Notes: generated by a model from the letters alone, not told the origin. A stretch of 64,000 bases of DNA from Polaribacter sargassicola (GCF_021991835.1 NZ_JAHDAU010000006.1:1-64000); one strand, 5' to 3'. Counted from the first letter of the stretch, positions 1 through 9,893 are shown. A program made the numbers and translations.

Positions 1-203
1 ACATCTATCAACTGCAATAAAGGCAAGCCGAAAGCAGCCGTTTTTCCGGTTCCTGTTTTTGCTAAAGCAACCAAATCTTCTTTTTGTTGCAATACAACAG
101 GAATCGATTTTTTTTGAATATCTGTAGATACTGTAATTTGTAATGCAGCTAATCTTTCTGTTATACTAGCCTCTATTCCTAAATCGGAAAAACGTTTTGA
201 CAT
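1..203 (-). CDS. DEAD-box RNA helicase, N-terminal part (gene runs off the window)
   Basis: Only the first 67 codons lie in the window. The ATG is at 203. The peptide carries a Q-motif arrangement (an F..LGI start, then TDIQKKSIP) followed by the Walker A motif AKTGTGKT, which together identify a DEAD-box ATP-dependent RNA helicase of the RhlE/CsdA type that unwinds RNA duplexes in the cytoplasm. The DEAD box and the C-terminal helicase lobe are outside the window, so the subfamily cannot be fixed. Confidence 0.9.
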   Translation of the reverse strand, partial: MSKRFSDLGIEASITERLAALQITVSTDIQKKSIPVVLQQKEDLVALAKTGTGKTAAFGLPLLQLID

Positions 204-321
204 AAAAAAATATTTTTGCAAAGATAGTTACACTTTTATTGCTTGTACTACCAATTGACATATATTAATTAGGTGTTTATAGAATCAACCAATCATATAA
301 ATATTTTGTATCAAAAGAAAG

Positions 322-1461
322 TTATCTTTCTTTTAAATGCTTAAATACAGCCCTAGTTAAAGGGATGTACATAAAACCACCTATAATAAGTACAATAAAA
401 GCCCTTTGCAATCCAAAATATTCTGCCAAATACCCAATTAAAGGCGGACCTAAGAACATACCCACAGTAGCATAAGTACCTACAATAGCAATAACAATAC
501 CTGTTGCATATTTTTTTGCTTTCCCTGCCATGATAAAAGTCATCGGAAACAGACTTGCTACCCCAAAACCTGTCAAACAAAACCCAATTAATGCAATCCA
601 AAAGACAGGAAATAAAACCACTACAGACATACCAGACATAATTAAAACAGCGCTAAAATAATATAGCTTTTTAATACCAAAACGCTCCATTAGCTTGTCT
701 ATAATAAATCGAGAGGCAGACATGCAAATCATAAACAATAAATATCCGTAAGTAAATACTTCTACTTTTACCACGTCTTTAAAGTAAACACCATTCCAAT
801 CATAAATACCACCTTCGCAAATAGAAGCAAAAAACAACATTAACCCCAGTAACATAATAAACCGATTGGGCTTGCCTAGTTTAAATTTGGTGTTGTTGGT
901 AGATTTATCATTTTTAATTAAATATGGATAAGCTATAAAAACACTTACTAAAGACAACAGTGCTACTATTAAAAAATGAATTTGAACAGAGATTTTTAAT
1001 TGTAACATTAAAGTAGTAATTAAAACTCCTATAACTCCACCAATGCTCCACAAACCATGAAAAGAGCCTACTATGCGTTTTTCAAACTTTTCTTGTACAG
1101 AAATAGATTGCGTATTTATGGTGATGTTGATAATTCTTAAACAAAGAGCGAACAAAAAAAGTGAGAAAATCAACAAATACAAATGACTAGAAAAACCTAT
1201 CAAAAATAAAGAGATAAAATATCCAATGTATGCAAATTGCTGGGGAATTCTACTATCGTATTTAGAGACTAACCAGCCAGAAAGCGGAATACCAATAATA
1301 GCACTTACAGGCATAACCATTAACAAACTACCCAATTCTTGTTCGTTTAATAAAAACTTATCTTTAATGGTTGGTATTCTAGAAGCCCATGAAGAAAAAC
1401 AAATACCCGACAATAAAAAATAAACTGATAAGGAAATACGCTGTAAACTTCTTTCTTGCAT
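322..1461 (-). CDS. MFS transporter, YbjJ-like
   Basis: About 379 residues with roughly a dozen hydrophobic segments. The start motif SGICFSSWASRIPTIKDKF and the following G.LLM..P..A..G.P..GWL are typical of the YbjJ/fucose-permease branch of the major facilitator superfamily, inner-membrane secondary transporters. The substrate cannot be told from sequence. The frame stays open upstream to 1533, but the extra 24 residues are not membrane-like and fit poorly, so I prefer the ATG at 1461 (MQERSLQRI). It stands alone, divergent from the next transporter. Confidence 0.8.
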   Translation of the reverse strand: MQERSLQRISLSVYFLLSGICFSSWASRIPTIKDKFLLNEQELGSLLMVMPVSAIIGIPLSGWLVSKYDSRIPQQFAYIGYFISLFLIGFSSHLYLLIFSLFLFALCLRIINITINTQSISVQEKFEKRIVGSFHGLWSIGGVIGVLITTLMLQLKISVQIHFLIVALLSLVSVFIAYPYLIKNDKSTNNTKFKLGKPNRFIMLLGLMLFFASICEGGIYDWNGVYFKDVVKVEVFTYGYLLFMICMSASRFIIDKLMERFGIKKLYYFSAVLIMSGMSVVVLFPVFWIALIGFCLTGFGVASLFPMTFIMAGKAKKYATGIVIAIVGTYATVGMFLGPPLIGYLAEYFGLQRAFIVLIIGGFMYIPLTRAVFKHLKER

Positions 1462-1662
1462 TGTTGCATTTTTAAGGTAGCAAAAGTAATTTTTTTTACA
1501 TACGTAAACGCTTTTTAACACTAAATATATCAATATAAAAATGCTTTTTAAGCGTTCTGCAAAAACACTATCCTTTTAAAAAACAACAACTTATTTATTT
1601 ACATTTTAATAATTAAATTTAAAAGTCTGATTTCAAAAAATTAAAATATCTTCGCGCCCGTT

Positions 1663-2565
1663 ATGTGGATGTATTTAGGACTTTTAGCAGCCTTATTTTT
1701 AGGCTTGCACAATTTATGTAAAAAACACGCCGTACAAGGCAATGAGGTTTTTCCGGTATTATTAGGTACTATTTCTGCTGGTTTTTTAGTATTATTACCT
1801 TTATATGTAGGTTCTCTTTGGCAACCAGATGCCATGAAAGAAATGCAATTATTTGTAGAAAATATTGCTTGGCAAACTCATGGATTCATCTTTATAAAAT
1901 CGGCTATTATGGCGTCTTCTTGGGTATTGGCTTATCAAGCTTTAAAGCATTTGCCTATTACCATTGTAACGCCTATCCGTTCTGCGGGTCCGTTTTTTAC
2001 TTTTTTAGGAGCCATTTTTATTTATCAAGAAAAGCCAAATTTTTGGCAATGGATTGGTTTTTTTCTGATTATTTTTTCGGTGATGTTGTATTCTAGAATC
2101 GGTAAAAAAGAAGGCATCAATTTTAAAAGAAATAAATGGATTTTCGCTATTATTGGGGCAACTTTTTTAGGAGCTTCTAGTGGTTTGTATGATAAGTTTT
2201 TGATACAAAGCTTAACTTTAAATCCGCAAACGTTGCAATTTTGGTTTTGCTTTTATACGGTTTTAATTTTATTGGTGATTTTAAGCATTACTTGGTTTCC
2301 TAAAGCCGAAAAACGCAAAGCTTTTAAATGGCGATGGTCCATACCTTTAGTAGGTATTTTATTACAAATTGCCGATTACTTTTACTTTAGAGCATTGCAA
2401 GATCCAGAGGCTTTAATTATGTTACTTTCTGCCATAAAACGTAGTCAAATTATTATTGCTGTGGTTATTGGCGGACTTATTTTTAAAGAACAAAACAAGC
2501 GTAAAAAACTGATTCCTTTAGCTGGAATTTTAATTGGTGTTTTCTTGATTTTATATACTAAATAA
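1663..2565 (+). CDS. EamA/DMT-family transporter
   Basis: A 300-residue, ten-helix protein with the internal duplication of the drug/metabolite transporter superfamily. Each half ends with the characteristic pattern (TPIRSAGPFFTFLGAIFIYQE in the first half; a KRS...IGGLIFKEQN run in the second). It is probably an inner-membrane permease for a small metabolite; the substrate is unknown. The ATG at 1663 is followed at once by the first membrane helix, which supports the start. Neighbouring genes are unrelated. Confidence 0.8.
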   Translation: MWMYLGLLAALFLGLHNLCKKHAVQGNEVFPVLLGTISAGFLVLLPLYVGSLWQPDAMKEMQLFVENIAWQTHGFIFIKSAIMASSWVLAYQALKHLPITIVTPIRSAGPFFTFLGAIFIYQEKPNFWQWIGFFLIIFSVMLYSRIGKKEGINFKRNKWIFAIIGATFLGASSGLYDKFLIQSLTLNPQTLQFWFCFYTVLILLVILSITWFPKAEKRKAFKWRWSIPLVGILLQIADYFYFRALQDPEALIMLLSAIKRSQIIIAVVIGGLIFKEQNKRKKLIPLAGILIGVFLILYTK

Positions 2566-2589
2566 GGTTTGTATATTTTGATAAATTCT

Positions 2590-2707
2590 GTCAATTCGAG
2601 TGAATTTTACGATAGAAAGGAGTAAAATTTATATCGAGAATAAGAATTTTATCTTTTAAATTAGTTCTCGATACAATTTTTCGTTCCTCAAAATCACTCG
2701 AACTGAC
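2590..2707. repeat. Imperfect inverted repeat (intergenic palindromic element)
   Basis: The left arm (2590-2640) and right arm (2664-2707) are imperfect reverse complements. Shared blocks include GTCAnTTCGAGTGA at the outer ends and ATCGAGAA / TTCTCGAT inside. The right-arm sequence recurs at 53052-53096. The transcript would fold into a long hairpin between the DMT gene and the ABC permease gene, which face each other. Confidence 0.75.
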
Positions 2708-2758
2708 ATTGATTTATATTTTCACCTTAAAACACGCAACATATTAAAATTCTTTTAA

Positions 2759-5305
2759 TTACACTTCTTTTCTTAAAACTTCTAAAGGCGGACTCTTTAA
2801 AACGGTTCTAATATTGCTCAACCCAATCAATAACACCAATAATGTAATCCCAGGTAAAAACACCAAAAACGGAATTGCAGACGGCATAAAGGGTTCTTTA
2901 AATAGCAACGTTGCTAACAATTGACTGCTTATGAGTGATAATAAAATTCCGATTAAACTACCCAACAAGCCTAAATACACATATTCTAACGCTGTTATTT
3001 GTACTATTTGTTTGCTTTTGGCTCCTAAAGTTCTTAACAAAACGCTTTCTTTTATTCGTTGATATTTACTATTTCTTACAGAACCAATCAACACTATAAT
3101 TCCGGTTAAAATGCTAAAAAATGCCATAAAATTGATAATCCAAGAAATTTTATCTAAGATATCTTCTACAATGGTAAAAATCTGACGAATGTCTAAAATA
3201 GTGATATTAGGATAATGTTTTACCAAATCTCTTTGTAAATCTGCCGAACTTTCTGCGTCTGGTACATAGGTAGTAATTACGTTAAATTGCGGTGCATTTT
3301 CTAAAACACCCTCCGGAAAAACAACCGAAAAATTCAATTGAATATTCCCCCAATTTACTTTACGAACGCTACCAATGGCAGTTTTCATTAAAACCCCTTG
3401 TATATTAAAAACAATTTCGTCTCCTACTTTTAAATTGGCATCTCTTGCTATATTATCTGATATTGAAATTAATACAGGTTGATTGGCAGTTACTTTTTCT
3501 ACCCAATCTCCCTCTAACAATTCTTCTGAGTCTAACAATGTACTTCTATAAGTAGTTCTAAATTCATGATTTAAAATCCATCTTTTTCCTCTAGTTTTAG
3601 AAACGGTGTCTTTACGCATATCATTAACCAACTGATCTTTAATTTGATGCATGCGCATGGTAACAATTGGTATGTTATCTATAATTTCTAAATCTTTAGT
3701 TGTAATGGTATTTACCACGTCTTCTTTTTGATTGTTTTGTACATCCATTAAAATGATATTGGCATCATTTTTATTGCTATCAATAGATGTCTTTGCCAAT
3801 AAAATATCTTTTGTAAAATACAGCGTACTAATTAAAAAAGTACCCAAACCAATGGCCACAATTAACACCATAGTTTGGTTGTTAGGTCTGTATAAATTTA
3901 ACAGACTCTGTCTTTGGGTAAATCCCCATTTTTTAGGAAAATACGTTTTTATTAGTTTCATAAACAAAGTAGCAATACCTGCTAAGATGCCAAAAGCCAC
4001 CAAAATACCACCTGTAAACACCAAACCATTTACAGCGTCTTTTAACAACCAAAAAGAAAATAAAAACACAAACACTAAAATAGTAGCAAAAGTAAATAAA
4101 CGTGCTTTTTTAGGTTTCTGTAAATAATCGTCTGTACCTCTTAACACTTCTAACGGAGACACATACCAAGTGCCCAACAAAGGCAATAAAGCAAATAAAA
4201 CCGACATTAAAACCCCTAAAGTAATTCCCATTATTAAAGGTTGTATGGTAATGGCAATTTGTACATCAAATGGTAAAAACTCTTTTAATATATACGGAAA
4301 AGCATATTGCAAACCAATACCGATACTAACACCAATAAGACCACCTACCAAACCAACACCTATTATTTGTAGCAAATAAATGATGAAGGTTTGCTTTCTA
4401 GAAGCACCTAAACATTTTAAAACAGCTACGTTTTTTAATTTTTCTTTGATGTAAATATGCACAGAACTGGCAATACCAACACATCCTAAAAGCAAGGCAA
4501 TAAATGCAGCTAAATTTAAAAAACGACCTACATTATCATACCTTCTACCCAAACGAGCACTTGTACTTGTGTGTGTATCTATATCAGCATTTTCTTTATC
4601 TAAAATTGGGTCTAATTCTTTATCTAATAAATCTAAATCCATTTCTGGTGGCGCTACAAAAAAGTATTGATACTCTTTTCTACTCCCCAATTGCAACAAT
4701 TCTGTTTCTTCTATAAATCGATACGGAATTAAAACTGTAGGTGCTACAGAGGTAGAAATAGCCGTACTACCCGGAATCGATTTTAAAACCCCAACAATCG
4801 GAAAAGTGGTTTTACCTAATTTGATAGAATCGCCCGTTTTTAAATTGAATTGTAACAACAAAGTAGCATCTACCAATGCGCCACCTAATTGCTGATACTC
4901 TTGTCCTGCCGTTGTTGGGTCTGTTTCTAAAGTTCCGTAAAAAGGAAAATTTCCTTCTATAGCACGTACTTTTACTAATTTGGTTCCTTCGTTTTTTGGA
5001 AAAGCCGCCATCGACACAAAATTCACTTCAGAAGCACCAACATTTAAAGAATCGATAATATCCATCACTTTTTTAGAAGGCAACTTTTTACTGTCGATGA
5101 TAAAATCGGCACCCATTAAAGCTTTAGATTGGCTTTTAATATTGTCTTTTAAATTTTGACTAAATAACTGAATGGAAACCACAGCAGCAATTCCTAAAAT
5201 GATAGATGCCATAAATAACAGCAATCTAGAAATACTTGCTTTACCATCTCTCCAAGCCATTTTAAAAAGCCATTTTACCGGAGTTTTTAAAGTAGAATTA
5301 GGCAT
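2759..5305 (-). CDS. ABC transporter permease, YbbP-like (FtsX/MacB-type)
   Basis: About 848 residues: an N-terminal transmembrane helix, a periplasmic domain, a block of three helices near residues 250-360, further helices, a second periplasmic region, and a C-terminal FtsX-like three-helix block. This is the duplicated FtsX architecture of COG3127 permeases. The first stretch contains WLFKMAWRDGK, as family members do. The frame is open to 5344, but the ATG at 5305 gives an 8-nt overlap with the upstream ATPase gene and a family-like start. It is translationally coupled to the ATPase and divergent from a GDSL esterase, the same neighbourhood as E. coli ybbP-ybbA-tesA. The transported substrate is not known. 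Confidence 0.88.
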   Translation of the reverse strand: MPNSTLKTPVKWLFKMAWRDGKASISRLLLFMASIILGIAAVVSIQLFSQNLKDNIKSQSKALMGADFIIDSKKLPSKKVMDIIDSLNVGASEVNFVSMAAFPKNEGTKLVKVRAIEGNFPFYGTLETDPTTAGQEYQQLGGALVDATLLLQFNLKTGDSIKLGKTTFPIVGVLKSIPGSTAISTSVAPTVLIPYRFIEETELLQLGSRKEYQYFFVAPPEMDLDLLDKELDPILDKENADIDTHTSTSARLGRRYDNVGRFLNLAAFIALLLGCVGIASSVHIYIKEKLKNVAVLKCLGASRKQTFIIYLLQIIGVGLVGGLIGVSIGIGLQYAFPYILKEFLPFDVQIAITIQPLIMGITLGVLMSVLFALLPLLGTWYVSPLEVLRGTDDYLQKPKKARLFTFATILVFVFLFSFWLLKDAVNGLVFTGGILVAFGILAGIATLFMKLIKTYFPKKWGFTQRQSLLNLYRPNNQTMVLIVAIGLGTFLISTLYFTKDILLAKTSIDSNKNDANIILMDVQNNQKEDVVNTITTKDLEIIDNIPIVTMRMHQIKDQLVNDMRKDTVSKTRGKRWILNHEFRTTYRSTLLDSEELLEGDWVEKVTANQPVLISISDNIARDANLKVGDEIVFNIQGVLMKTAIGSVRKVNWGNIQLNFSVVFPEGVLENAPQFNVITTYVPDAESSADLQRDLVKHYPNITILDIRQIFTIVEDILDKISWIINFMAFFSILTGIIVLIGSVRNSKYQRIKESVLLRTLGAKSKQIVQITALEYVYLGLLGSLIGILLSLISSQLLATLLFKEPFMPSAIPFLVFLPGITLLVLLIGLSNIRTVLKSPPLEVLRKEV

Positions 5306-6002
5306 GTATTGCGCTTGTTTTTTCGTTTGAAATAATTTTACCACCTTTTAATTTAAGAATTTGCTGGGTTCTGTTGGCCAATTCTAAATCGTGTGTAATA
5401 ATGATTAAAGTTGTACCAGCTTCTTTGTTTAAATCGAACAATAATTGAATGACTTTTTCGCCAGTTTCTTCGTCTAAATTTCCAGTTGGTTCATCTGCAA
5501 ATAACACAGAGGGTTTGTTAGAAAAAGCCCTTGCCAATGCCACACGTTGTTGCTCTCCACCAGATAATTGCGATGGATAATGATCAAAACGAGCCTCTAA
5601 CCCTACTTTTTCTAATAGCTCTTTTCCTATTTTAGTCGCATTCTTTGCTCCTTGTAATTCTAAAGGTACAATTACATTTTCTAAAGCAGTAAGTGTTGGT
5701 AATAATTGAAAATTCTGAAAGATAAACCCGACTTCCTTATTGCGTAATTGTGCCAATTCATCTTCATTTAAATCTTGTAAATTGCTACCACATAACTCTA
5801 TATTACCCGAAGTTGGATAATCTAAACCTGCACACAAACCTAATAAAGTTGTTTTACCGCTCCCAGAAGGCCCAACAATAGAAAAGATACTTCCTTTTTC
5901 TACCTCAAATGAAATGCTAGATAGTACAGTTAGTTTTTTAGAACCACTTGTATATGTTTTCTCTAGTTCGTTAATCTTTAATATCTTTGTTACTGTATCC
6001 AT
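5298..6002 (-). CDS. ABC transporter ATP-binding protein, YbbA-like
   Basis: 234 residues with all the motifs of a LolD/MacB-type ATPase: Walker A GPSGSGKT near residue 43, Q-loop (GFIFQNFQLLPTLTA), signature LSGGEQQR, Walker B VLFADEP with GNLDEETG, and the switch histidine in IIITHD. It powers the FtsX-type permease encoded immediately downstream. The start codon lies only 23 bp from the divergent esterase start, so the promoters of the two transcripts must overlap each other's 5' coding sequence or be very compact. Confidence 0.92.
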   Translation of the reverse strand: MDTVTKILKINELEKTYTSGSKKLTVLSSISFEVEKGSIFSIVGPSGSGKTTLLGLCAGLDYPTSGNIELCGSNLQDLNEDELAQLRNKEVGFIFQNFQLLPTLTALENVIVPLELQGAKNATKIGKELLEKVGLEARFDHYPSQLSGGEQQRVALARAFSNKPSVLFADEPTGNLDEETGEKVIQLLFDLNKEAGTTLIIITHDLELANRTQQILKLKGGKIISNEKTSAIHA

Positions 6003-6025
6003 TTAACCTTTATATTTTACGAAGA

Positions 6026-6769
6026 ATGATAAAACTGAAAAATAAACAATTGCTTTTAAATGCTAAAGGAAGCTACTTAAAAGTTTTCTTAAAGTTTAGC
6101 TATCTCTTTTTATTTGTTTTGTTTTCTTGTGGAAATGGAGATACAACTAAGAAAAAAGACACAACCAAAACAAATGTAGAAGAACCAACTAAAACATCTG
6201 AAAATAGTACTACAAAAACTATTTTATTTTTTGGTGATAGTTTAACAGCTGGTTATGGTTTAAAGGATGTAAATGATGCATATCCGGGATTAATTCAACA
6301 AAAAATAGATTCACTTTCCTTAGATTATACTGTGATAAATTCTGGTGTGAGTGGAGAAACTACTGCTGGCGGTAAAAGCAGAATTGATTGGGTGATAAAA
6401 AACCAGAAAGCTGATATTTTTATTTTAGAATTAGGAGCAAATGATGGTTTAAGAGGTGTGCCTTTACAAGAAACTAGAGAAAACTTACAAGCCATTATTG
6501 ATGCGGTTTTGGTACAAAACCCGGCAACAAAAATTGTATTAACCGGTATGCAATTGCCACCTAATATGGGGATTGATTATACTACGGAATTTAAAACCAT
6601 TTTTCCGGAATTGGCAAAAAAGAACCAATTACTATTAATTCCGTTTTTACTAGAAAATGTAGGTGGTATTCCTTCTTTAAATCAAGGGGATGGCATTCAT
6701 CCTACTGCAGAAGGACATCAAATATTGGCAAAAAATGTGTGGGACGTTTTAAAACCGATGATTTTGTAA
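6026..6769 (+). CDS. tesA: Lipoprotein GDSL esterase, TesA-like
   Basis: About 247 residues. A membrane-spanning signal ends in a lipobox (VLFSC), so it is probably a lipoprotein. The SGNH-hydrolase blocks are present in order: GDSLTAGYG (catalytic Ser), the Gly block SGVSGETTAGG, the Asn block LGANDGLRG, and the Asp-His pair in GDGIHPTAEGH. It would hydrolyse thioesters or (lyso)phospholipid esters at the envelope. The frame extends upstream to 5987 inside the ATPase gene; the ATG at 6026 gives the sensible signal peptide. The divergent YbbA-YbbP pair supports the TesA assignment. Confidence 0.85.
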   Translation: MIKLKNKQLLLNAKGSYLKVFLKFSYLFLFVLFSCGNGDTTKKKDTTKTNVEEPTKTSENSTTKTILFFGDSLTAGYGLKDVNDAYPGLIQQKIDSLSLDYTVINSGVSGETTAGGKSRIDWVIKNQKADIFILELGANDGLRGVPLQETRENLQAIIDAVLVQNPATKIVLTGMQLPPNMGIDYTTEFKTIFPELAKKNQLLLIPFLLENVGGIPSLNQGDGIHPTAEGHQILAKNVWDVLKPMIL

Positions 6770-6844
6770 CTTCTAAAAAAAAAACAGCTAAAATACAAAA
6801 GCAAATTAATCCCTTACCAATCAGAAATCCGATAAAGCTTTTAC

Positions 6845-8380
6845 CTACCAATCAATAGGAAAATAATCTTTTAAGAATTTACCAGACCAATGTTTCCCTG
6901 TGTTAATTCCGTCTATTAACGGATCCATAACCCTGGCTGCACCATCAACAATATCTAAAGGTGGTTGAAAATCGTGTGTTTCTGCTTTCTTTTTAGATAG
7001 CTCAGCAGGATCTTCATCGGTAACCCAACCAGTATCAACGGCATTCATATAAATACCAGATTTAGCAAACGTAGAAGCCGATGTATGTGTTAACATATTT
7101 AAAGCCGCTTTTGCCATATTGGTGTGCGGATGCCTATCTACTTTTTTAAATCGATGGAATTTCCCTTCCATCGCTGTTACGTTGATAATGTGCTTTATAC
7201 CCGTATTTTCTTTCATCATTAAATTAGACAAACGATTACACAGTACAAACGGAGCAACCGCATTAACCAACTGTACTTCTACCATTTCTGTAGTTTCTAT
7301 TTGTCCTAATTTTAAACGCCAACTATTGGTTTTTCTTAAATCTACTTGTTGTAAATCTGCATCTAATTGTCCTTCTGGAAAAACTTCTGACGTTTGTAAC
7401 GAATTGTCAAAACTATACGGAATTTGAGACAATTCAGCCGAATTACGCAAGCCAATTCCTGGTTCTGGTCCGTGCCAAGTAACTGGCAATACGTTATTTT
7501 TATCTGTTTTAGAAGGACCAACACTTAAGCTAGACAATTCTTCTAAACAACTTTCGTGATCTTTTAATAAAATCTGCGCTAATTTTGGTAATTGATCAAT
7601 CGGCTTCTTTTCATTTTCCATTAAATGAAAATAGAAACCAGACGGACGCCTTACCGTTTGTGCAGCATTATTGATTAAAATATCTAATCGATCGTATTTC
7701 TGTTCTATATAATTACAGAAAATTTCTACACTTGGTATGTGTCTTAAATCCAATCCATGAATATGTAATCGATCAGACCAATCTTTATAATCTTCTTCTT
7801 TTGCAAATCGGATAGCAGAATCTGCTGGGAAACGTGTAGTTGCCACCACGGTTGCACCAGAACGCAACAACATTAAGGTAATATGATATCCTATTTTAAG
7901 ACGAGAACCAGTAATTACAGCAACTTGACCTTTTAAATCTGCCGTTTGAAAACGTTTTGCATAATTTAAATCGCCACATTCTTTACACATGGTATCATAA
8001 AAATGATGCAGTTTGGTAAAAACCGTTTTACATACGTAACAATTTCTTGGCGATTCTAATTCTGGCGTATCTTCTGGTATGGCTGCTGCACCTAATAATT
8101 TAGGAGCCACAAATAAAGCAGCTTCTCTTGCAGAACGAATTCCGGTAGATTTTCTTGCGTGTTTATCACTTTCAATCATTTTACGTTTTGCCGCTTTTTT
8201 AGCATCTTTACGTCTGCGCTGAAATTCATCACGATTTGGGCGAGATAATTCTCCTGCAACTTTAAAAAGTGCGACTCTTTGCGCTTCTGGCAACTCAAAT
8301 AATTGGTTGGTATCCGCTAACAACTTTTGAAGTGTTTGAATACAGTTTTCAACTTCTAGATTCTGTTTTTTATCACACAT
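6845..8380 (-). CDS. SDR-family protein with N-terminal cysteine module
   Basis: 511 residues. Residues 1-110 are helical and very basic ([13 protein letters not shown]). Around 113-140 a CYVC...CKEC arrangement suggests a zinc ribbon. From about 150 there is a Rossmann fold of the short-chain dehydrogenase type: [12 protein letters not shown] for the nucleotide loop and ILINNAAQ for the NNAG motif. The usual catalytic Ser becomes NVTAMEG, and the YxxxK motif reads TNMAK, so the catalytic Tyr is apparently replaced by Thr. A long insertion near 260-370 separates the two. It is probably a nucleotide-binding protein, and whether it is an active oxidoreductase is doubtful. It is a single-gene unit; its physiological role is unknown. 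Confidence 0.75.
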   Translation of the reverse strand: MCDKKQNLEVENCIQTLQKLLADTNQLFELPEAQRVALFKVAGELSRPNRDEFQRRRKDAKKAAKRKMIESDKHARKSTGIRSAREAALFVAPKLLGAAAIPEDTPELESPRNCYVCKTVFTKLHHFYDTMCKECGDLNYAKRFQTADLKGQVAVITGSRLKIGYHITLMLLRSGATVVATTRFPADSAIRFAKEEDYKDWSDRLHIHGLDLRHIPSVEIFCNYIEQKYDRLDILINNAAQTVRRPSGFYFHLMENEKKPIDQLPKLAQILLKDHESCLEELSSLSVGPSKTDKNNVLPVTWHGPEPGIGLRNSAELSQIPYSFDNSLQTSEVFPEGQLDADLQQVDLRKTNSWRLKLGQIETTEMVEVQLVNAVAPFVLCNRLSNLMMKENTGIKHIINVTAMEGKFHRFKKVDRHPHTNMAKAALNMLTHTSASTFAKSGIYMNAVDTGWVTDEDPAELSKKKAETHDFQPPLDIVDGAARVMDPLIDGINTGKHWSGKFLKDYFPIDW

Positions 8381-8612
8381 GGCAAAACAACTTGTATATT
8401 TATTAAAAGCTTATTTAAAACAAGCGTTTTATGATAATGCGAAACTAGTTCTTTTTTAACAATTTTAAGTTAAAAATAATCGAACTAATCAATACAAAAC
8501 CAATAAAATTACATTTATCTTTATAGGTAAAATAAAGATCATTTCAATTCTAAATTACATCAACAAACATATTTAAAATTGAGAAAACAGTTTTTTGATA
8601 AAAAATAGTATT

Positions 8613-9152
8613 ATGAAACAAAAAATTGGAATTATTTATGCTTCTGTAGATGGGCAAACAAAAGAAATTTCAGAAAAATTAAATAAAAAATTGAAAGAAG
8701 AACACATTAAAACAAAACTCTGTTCTATTGAAAATTTTAATGATGATCTTGCTCAATTTCAAATGTTAATAATAGGTGCAAGCATAAGATATGGCAAACA
8801 TAACAACCGTGTTTTAGAGTTTATAAACCACAACAAAAAACAACTTAGCCATATTAAAACGGCTTTTTTTTCTGTAAATCTTGTTGCCAGAAAAGCCTCT
8901 AAAAATTCACCAAATACAAATCCTTACCTCTGCAAGTTTTTAAAGAAAACAAATTGGACTCCTGATTTTTTAGAAGTTTTTGCCGGTAAATTAGATTATC
9001 AATCTTACTCTTGGATGGATCGAATTATGATTCAACTAATTATGAAATTAACAAATGGTCCTACAAAATCTAAAAAACCTATTGTTTATACAAATTGGGA
9101 TAAAGTAAATCGTTTTGGTTTAAAAATCTGTAAAACTTATAAAACCACCTAA
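8613..9152 (+). CDS. hemG: Protoporphyrinogen IX dehydrogenase (menaquinone), HemG-like flavodoxin
   Basis: 179 residues resembling E. coli HemG along the whole length: an N-terminal flavodoxin FMN loop (ASVDGQTKEI), then IIGASIRYGKH, the family-defining SVNLVARK, a YSWMDRIMIQLIMK segment, and a C-terminal TNWDKV. HemG oxidises protoporphyrinogen IX, passing electrons to quinone at the inner membrane. An alternative TTG start at 8595 exists, but the ATG at 8613 matches the family N terminus. The gene stands alone, 160 bp before the arsR cluster. Confidence 0.85.
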   Translation: MKQKIGIIYASVDGQTKEISEKLNKKLKEEHIKTKLCSIENFNDDLAQFQMLIIGASIRYGKHNNRVLEFINHNKKQLSHIKTAFFSVNLVARKASKNSPNTNPYLCKFLKKTNWTPDFLEVFAGKLDYQSYSWMDRIMIQLIMKLTNGPTKSKKPIVYTNWDKVNRFGLKICKTYKTT

Positions 9153-9254
9153 AAACCATTATCAACCACATTAAATTTCCTCAACATTTCTTGATGAATT
9201 AAAGGGTGCATTTATTTTTTTACTAAAAAATAACAAACATGATATAAGTCAGAT

Positions 9255-9300
9255 TTTAGCTGAAATAGCTATCGTAATTTTACGATAAGAAACAGCTAAA
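9255..9300. promoter_or_regulatory. Nested palindrome, probable ArsR operator
   Basis: A perfect dyad TATCGTA-ATTT-TACGATA occupies 9270-9287 and is framed by an outer inverted pair TTTAGCTG (9255-9262) / CAGCTAAA (9293-9300). It lies just 15 bp before the arsR start, the usual place for ArsR/SmtB autoregulation. Operator use is inferred from position and symmetry. Confidence 0.75.
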
Positions 9301-9314
9301 GAAATTTAAATATC

Positions 9315-9599
9315 ATGACATTAGATAAAGACACAGAGCGTTTAGCAAAAGTAGCCAAAGCTTTAGGACATCCTACTCGCATTCGTATTCTAAAATATCT
9401 CGACAACCAATCTCATTGTTTTACAGGAGATTTGGTAGATGTATTGCCGATTTCACAGTCAACTGTTTCTCAACATTTAAAAGAATTAAAAAATGCAGGT
9501 TTAATTAAAGGAGAAGTAAAACCGCCTAAAATTAAGTATTGCATAGATCAAAAAAATTGGAAACAGGCTAAAACCTTATTTGAAGATTTTTTTAAATAG
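9315..9599 (+). CDS. ArsR-family metalloregulator
   Basis: A 94-residue winged-helix protein. It shows the ArsR hallmarks ALGHPTRIRILKYL (helix 1-2) and PISQSTVSQHLKELKNAGLI (recognition helix), followed by the wing. Cysteines are C35 (SHC) and one near the C terminus (KYC), which could form a thiol-based sensing site, but the classic ELCVCDL motif is absent. It should repress the downstream thioredoxin and permease genes by binding the palindrome upstream, with release by arsenite or a related thiophile. Confidence 0.88.
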   Translation: MTLDKDTERLAKVAKALGHPTRIRILKYLDNQSHCFTGDLVDVLPISQSTVSQHLKELKNAGLIKGEVKPPKIKYCIDQKNWKQAKTLFEDFFK

Positions 9600-9647
9600 A
9601 ATTTATTATGAATCCGATCTTTTTAATGATCGATAAAAACAAATACA

Positions 9648-9893
9648 ATGAGTAAAGTAATTAAAGTTTTAGGCACAGGTTGCCCTAAATGCAAAGCAAT
9701 GACACAAGTTGTTACAGATGTAATTTCTAAACACAACATAGATGCAACCGTAGAAAAAGTAGAAGATATTATAGAAATTATGAAATATAATGTAATGACA
9801 ACACCTGCTCTTTTAGTAGATGATACAATCTGCATTAAAGGGAGAGTTCCTTCTCAAGATGAAGTTTTTACTTTTTTATCTAATAACGAATAA
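9648..9893 (+). CDS. Small thioredoxin-like protein (CPKC)
   Basis: An 81-residue thioredoxin-fold protein with the redox motif GTGCPKCKA near residue 9 and the cis-proline in TTPALLVDD. This matches the mini-thioredoxin/glutaredoxin-like family that travels with ArsP-type permeases. It lies between arsR and the permease gene (48-62 bp gaps), so co-transcription and a role in handling or reducing the exported thiophilic compound are likely; the exact substrate is an inference. Confidence 0.85.
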   Translation: MSKVIKVLGTGCPKCKAMTQVVTDVISKHNIDATVEKVEDIIEIMKYNVMTTPALLVDDTICIKGRVPSQDEVFTFLSNNE

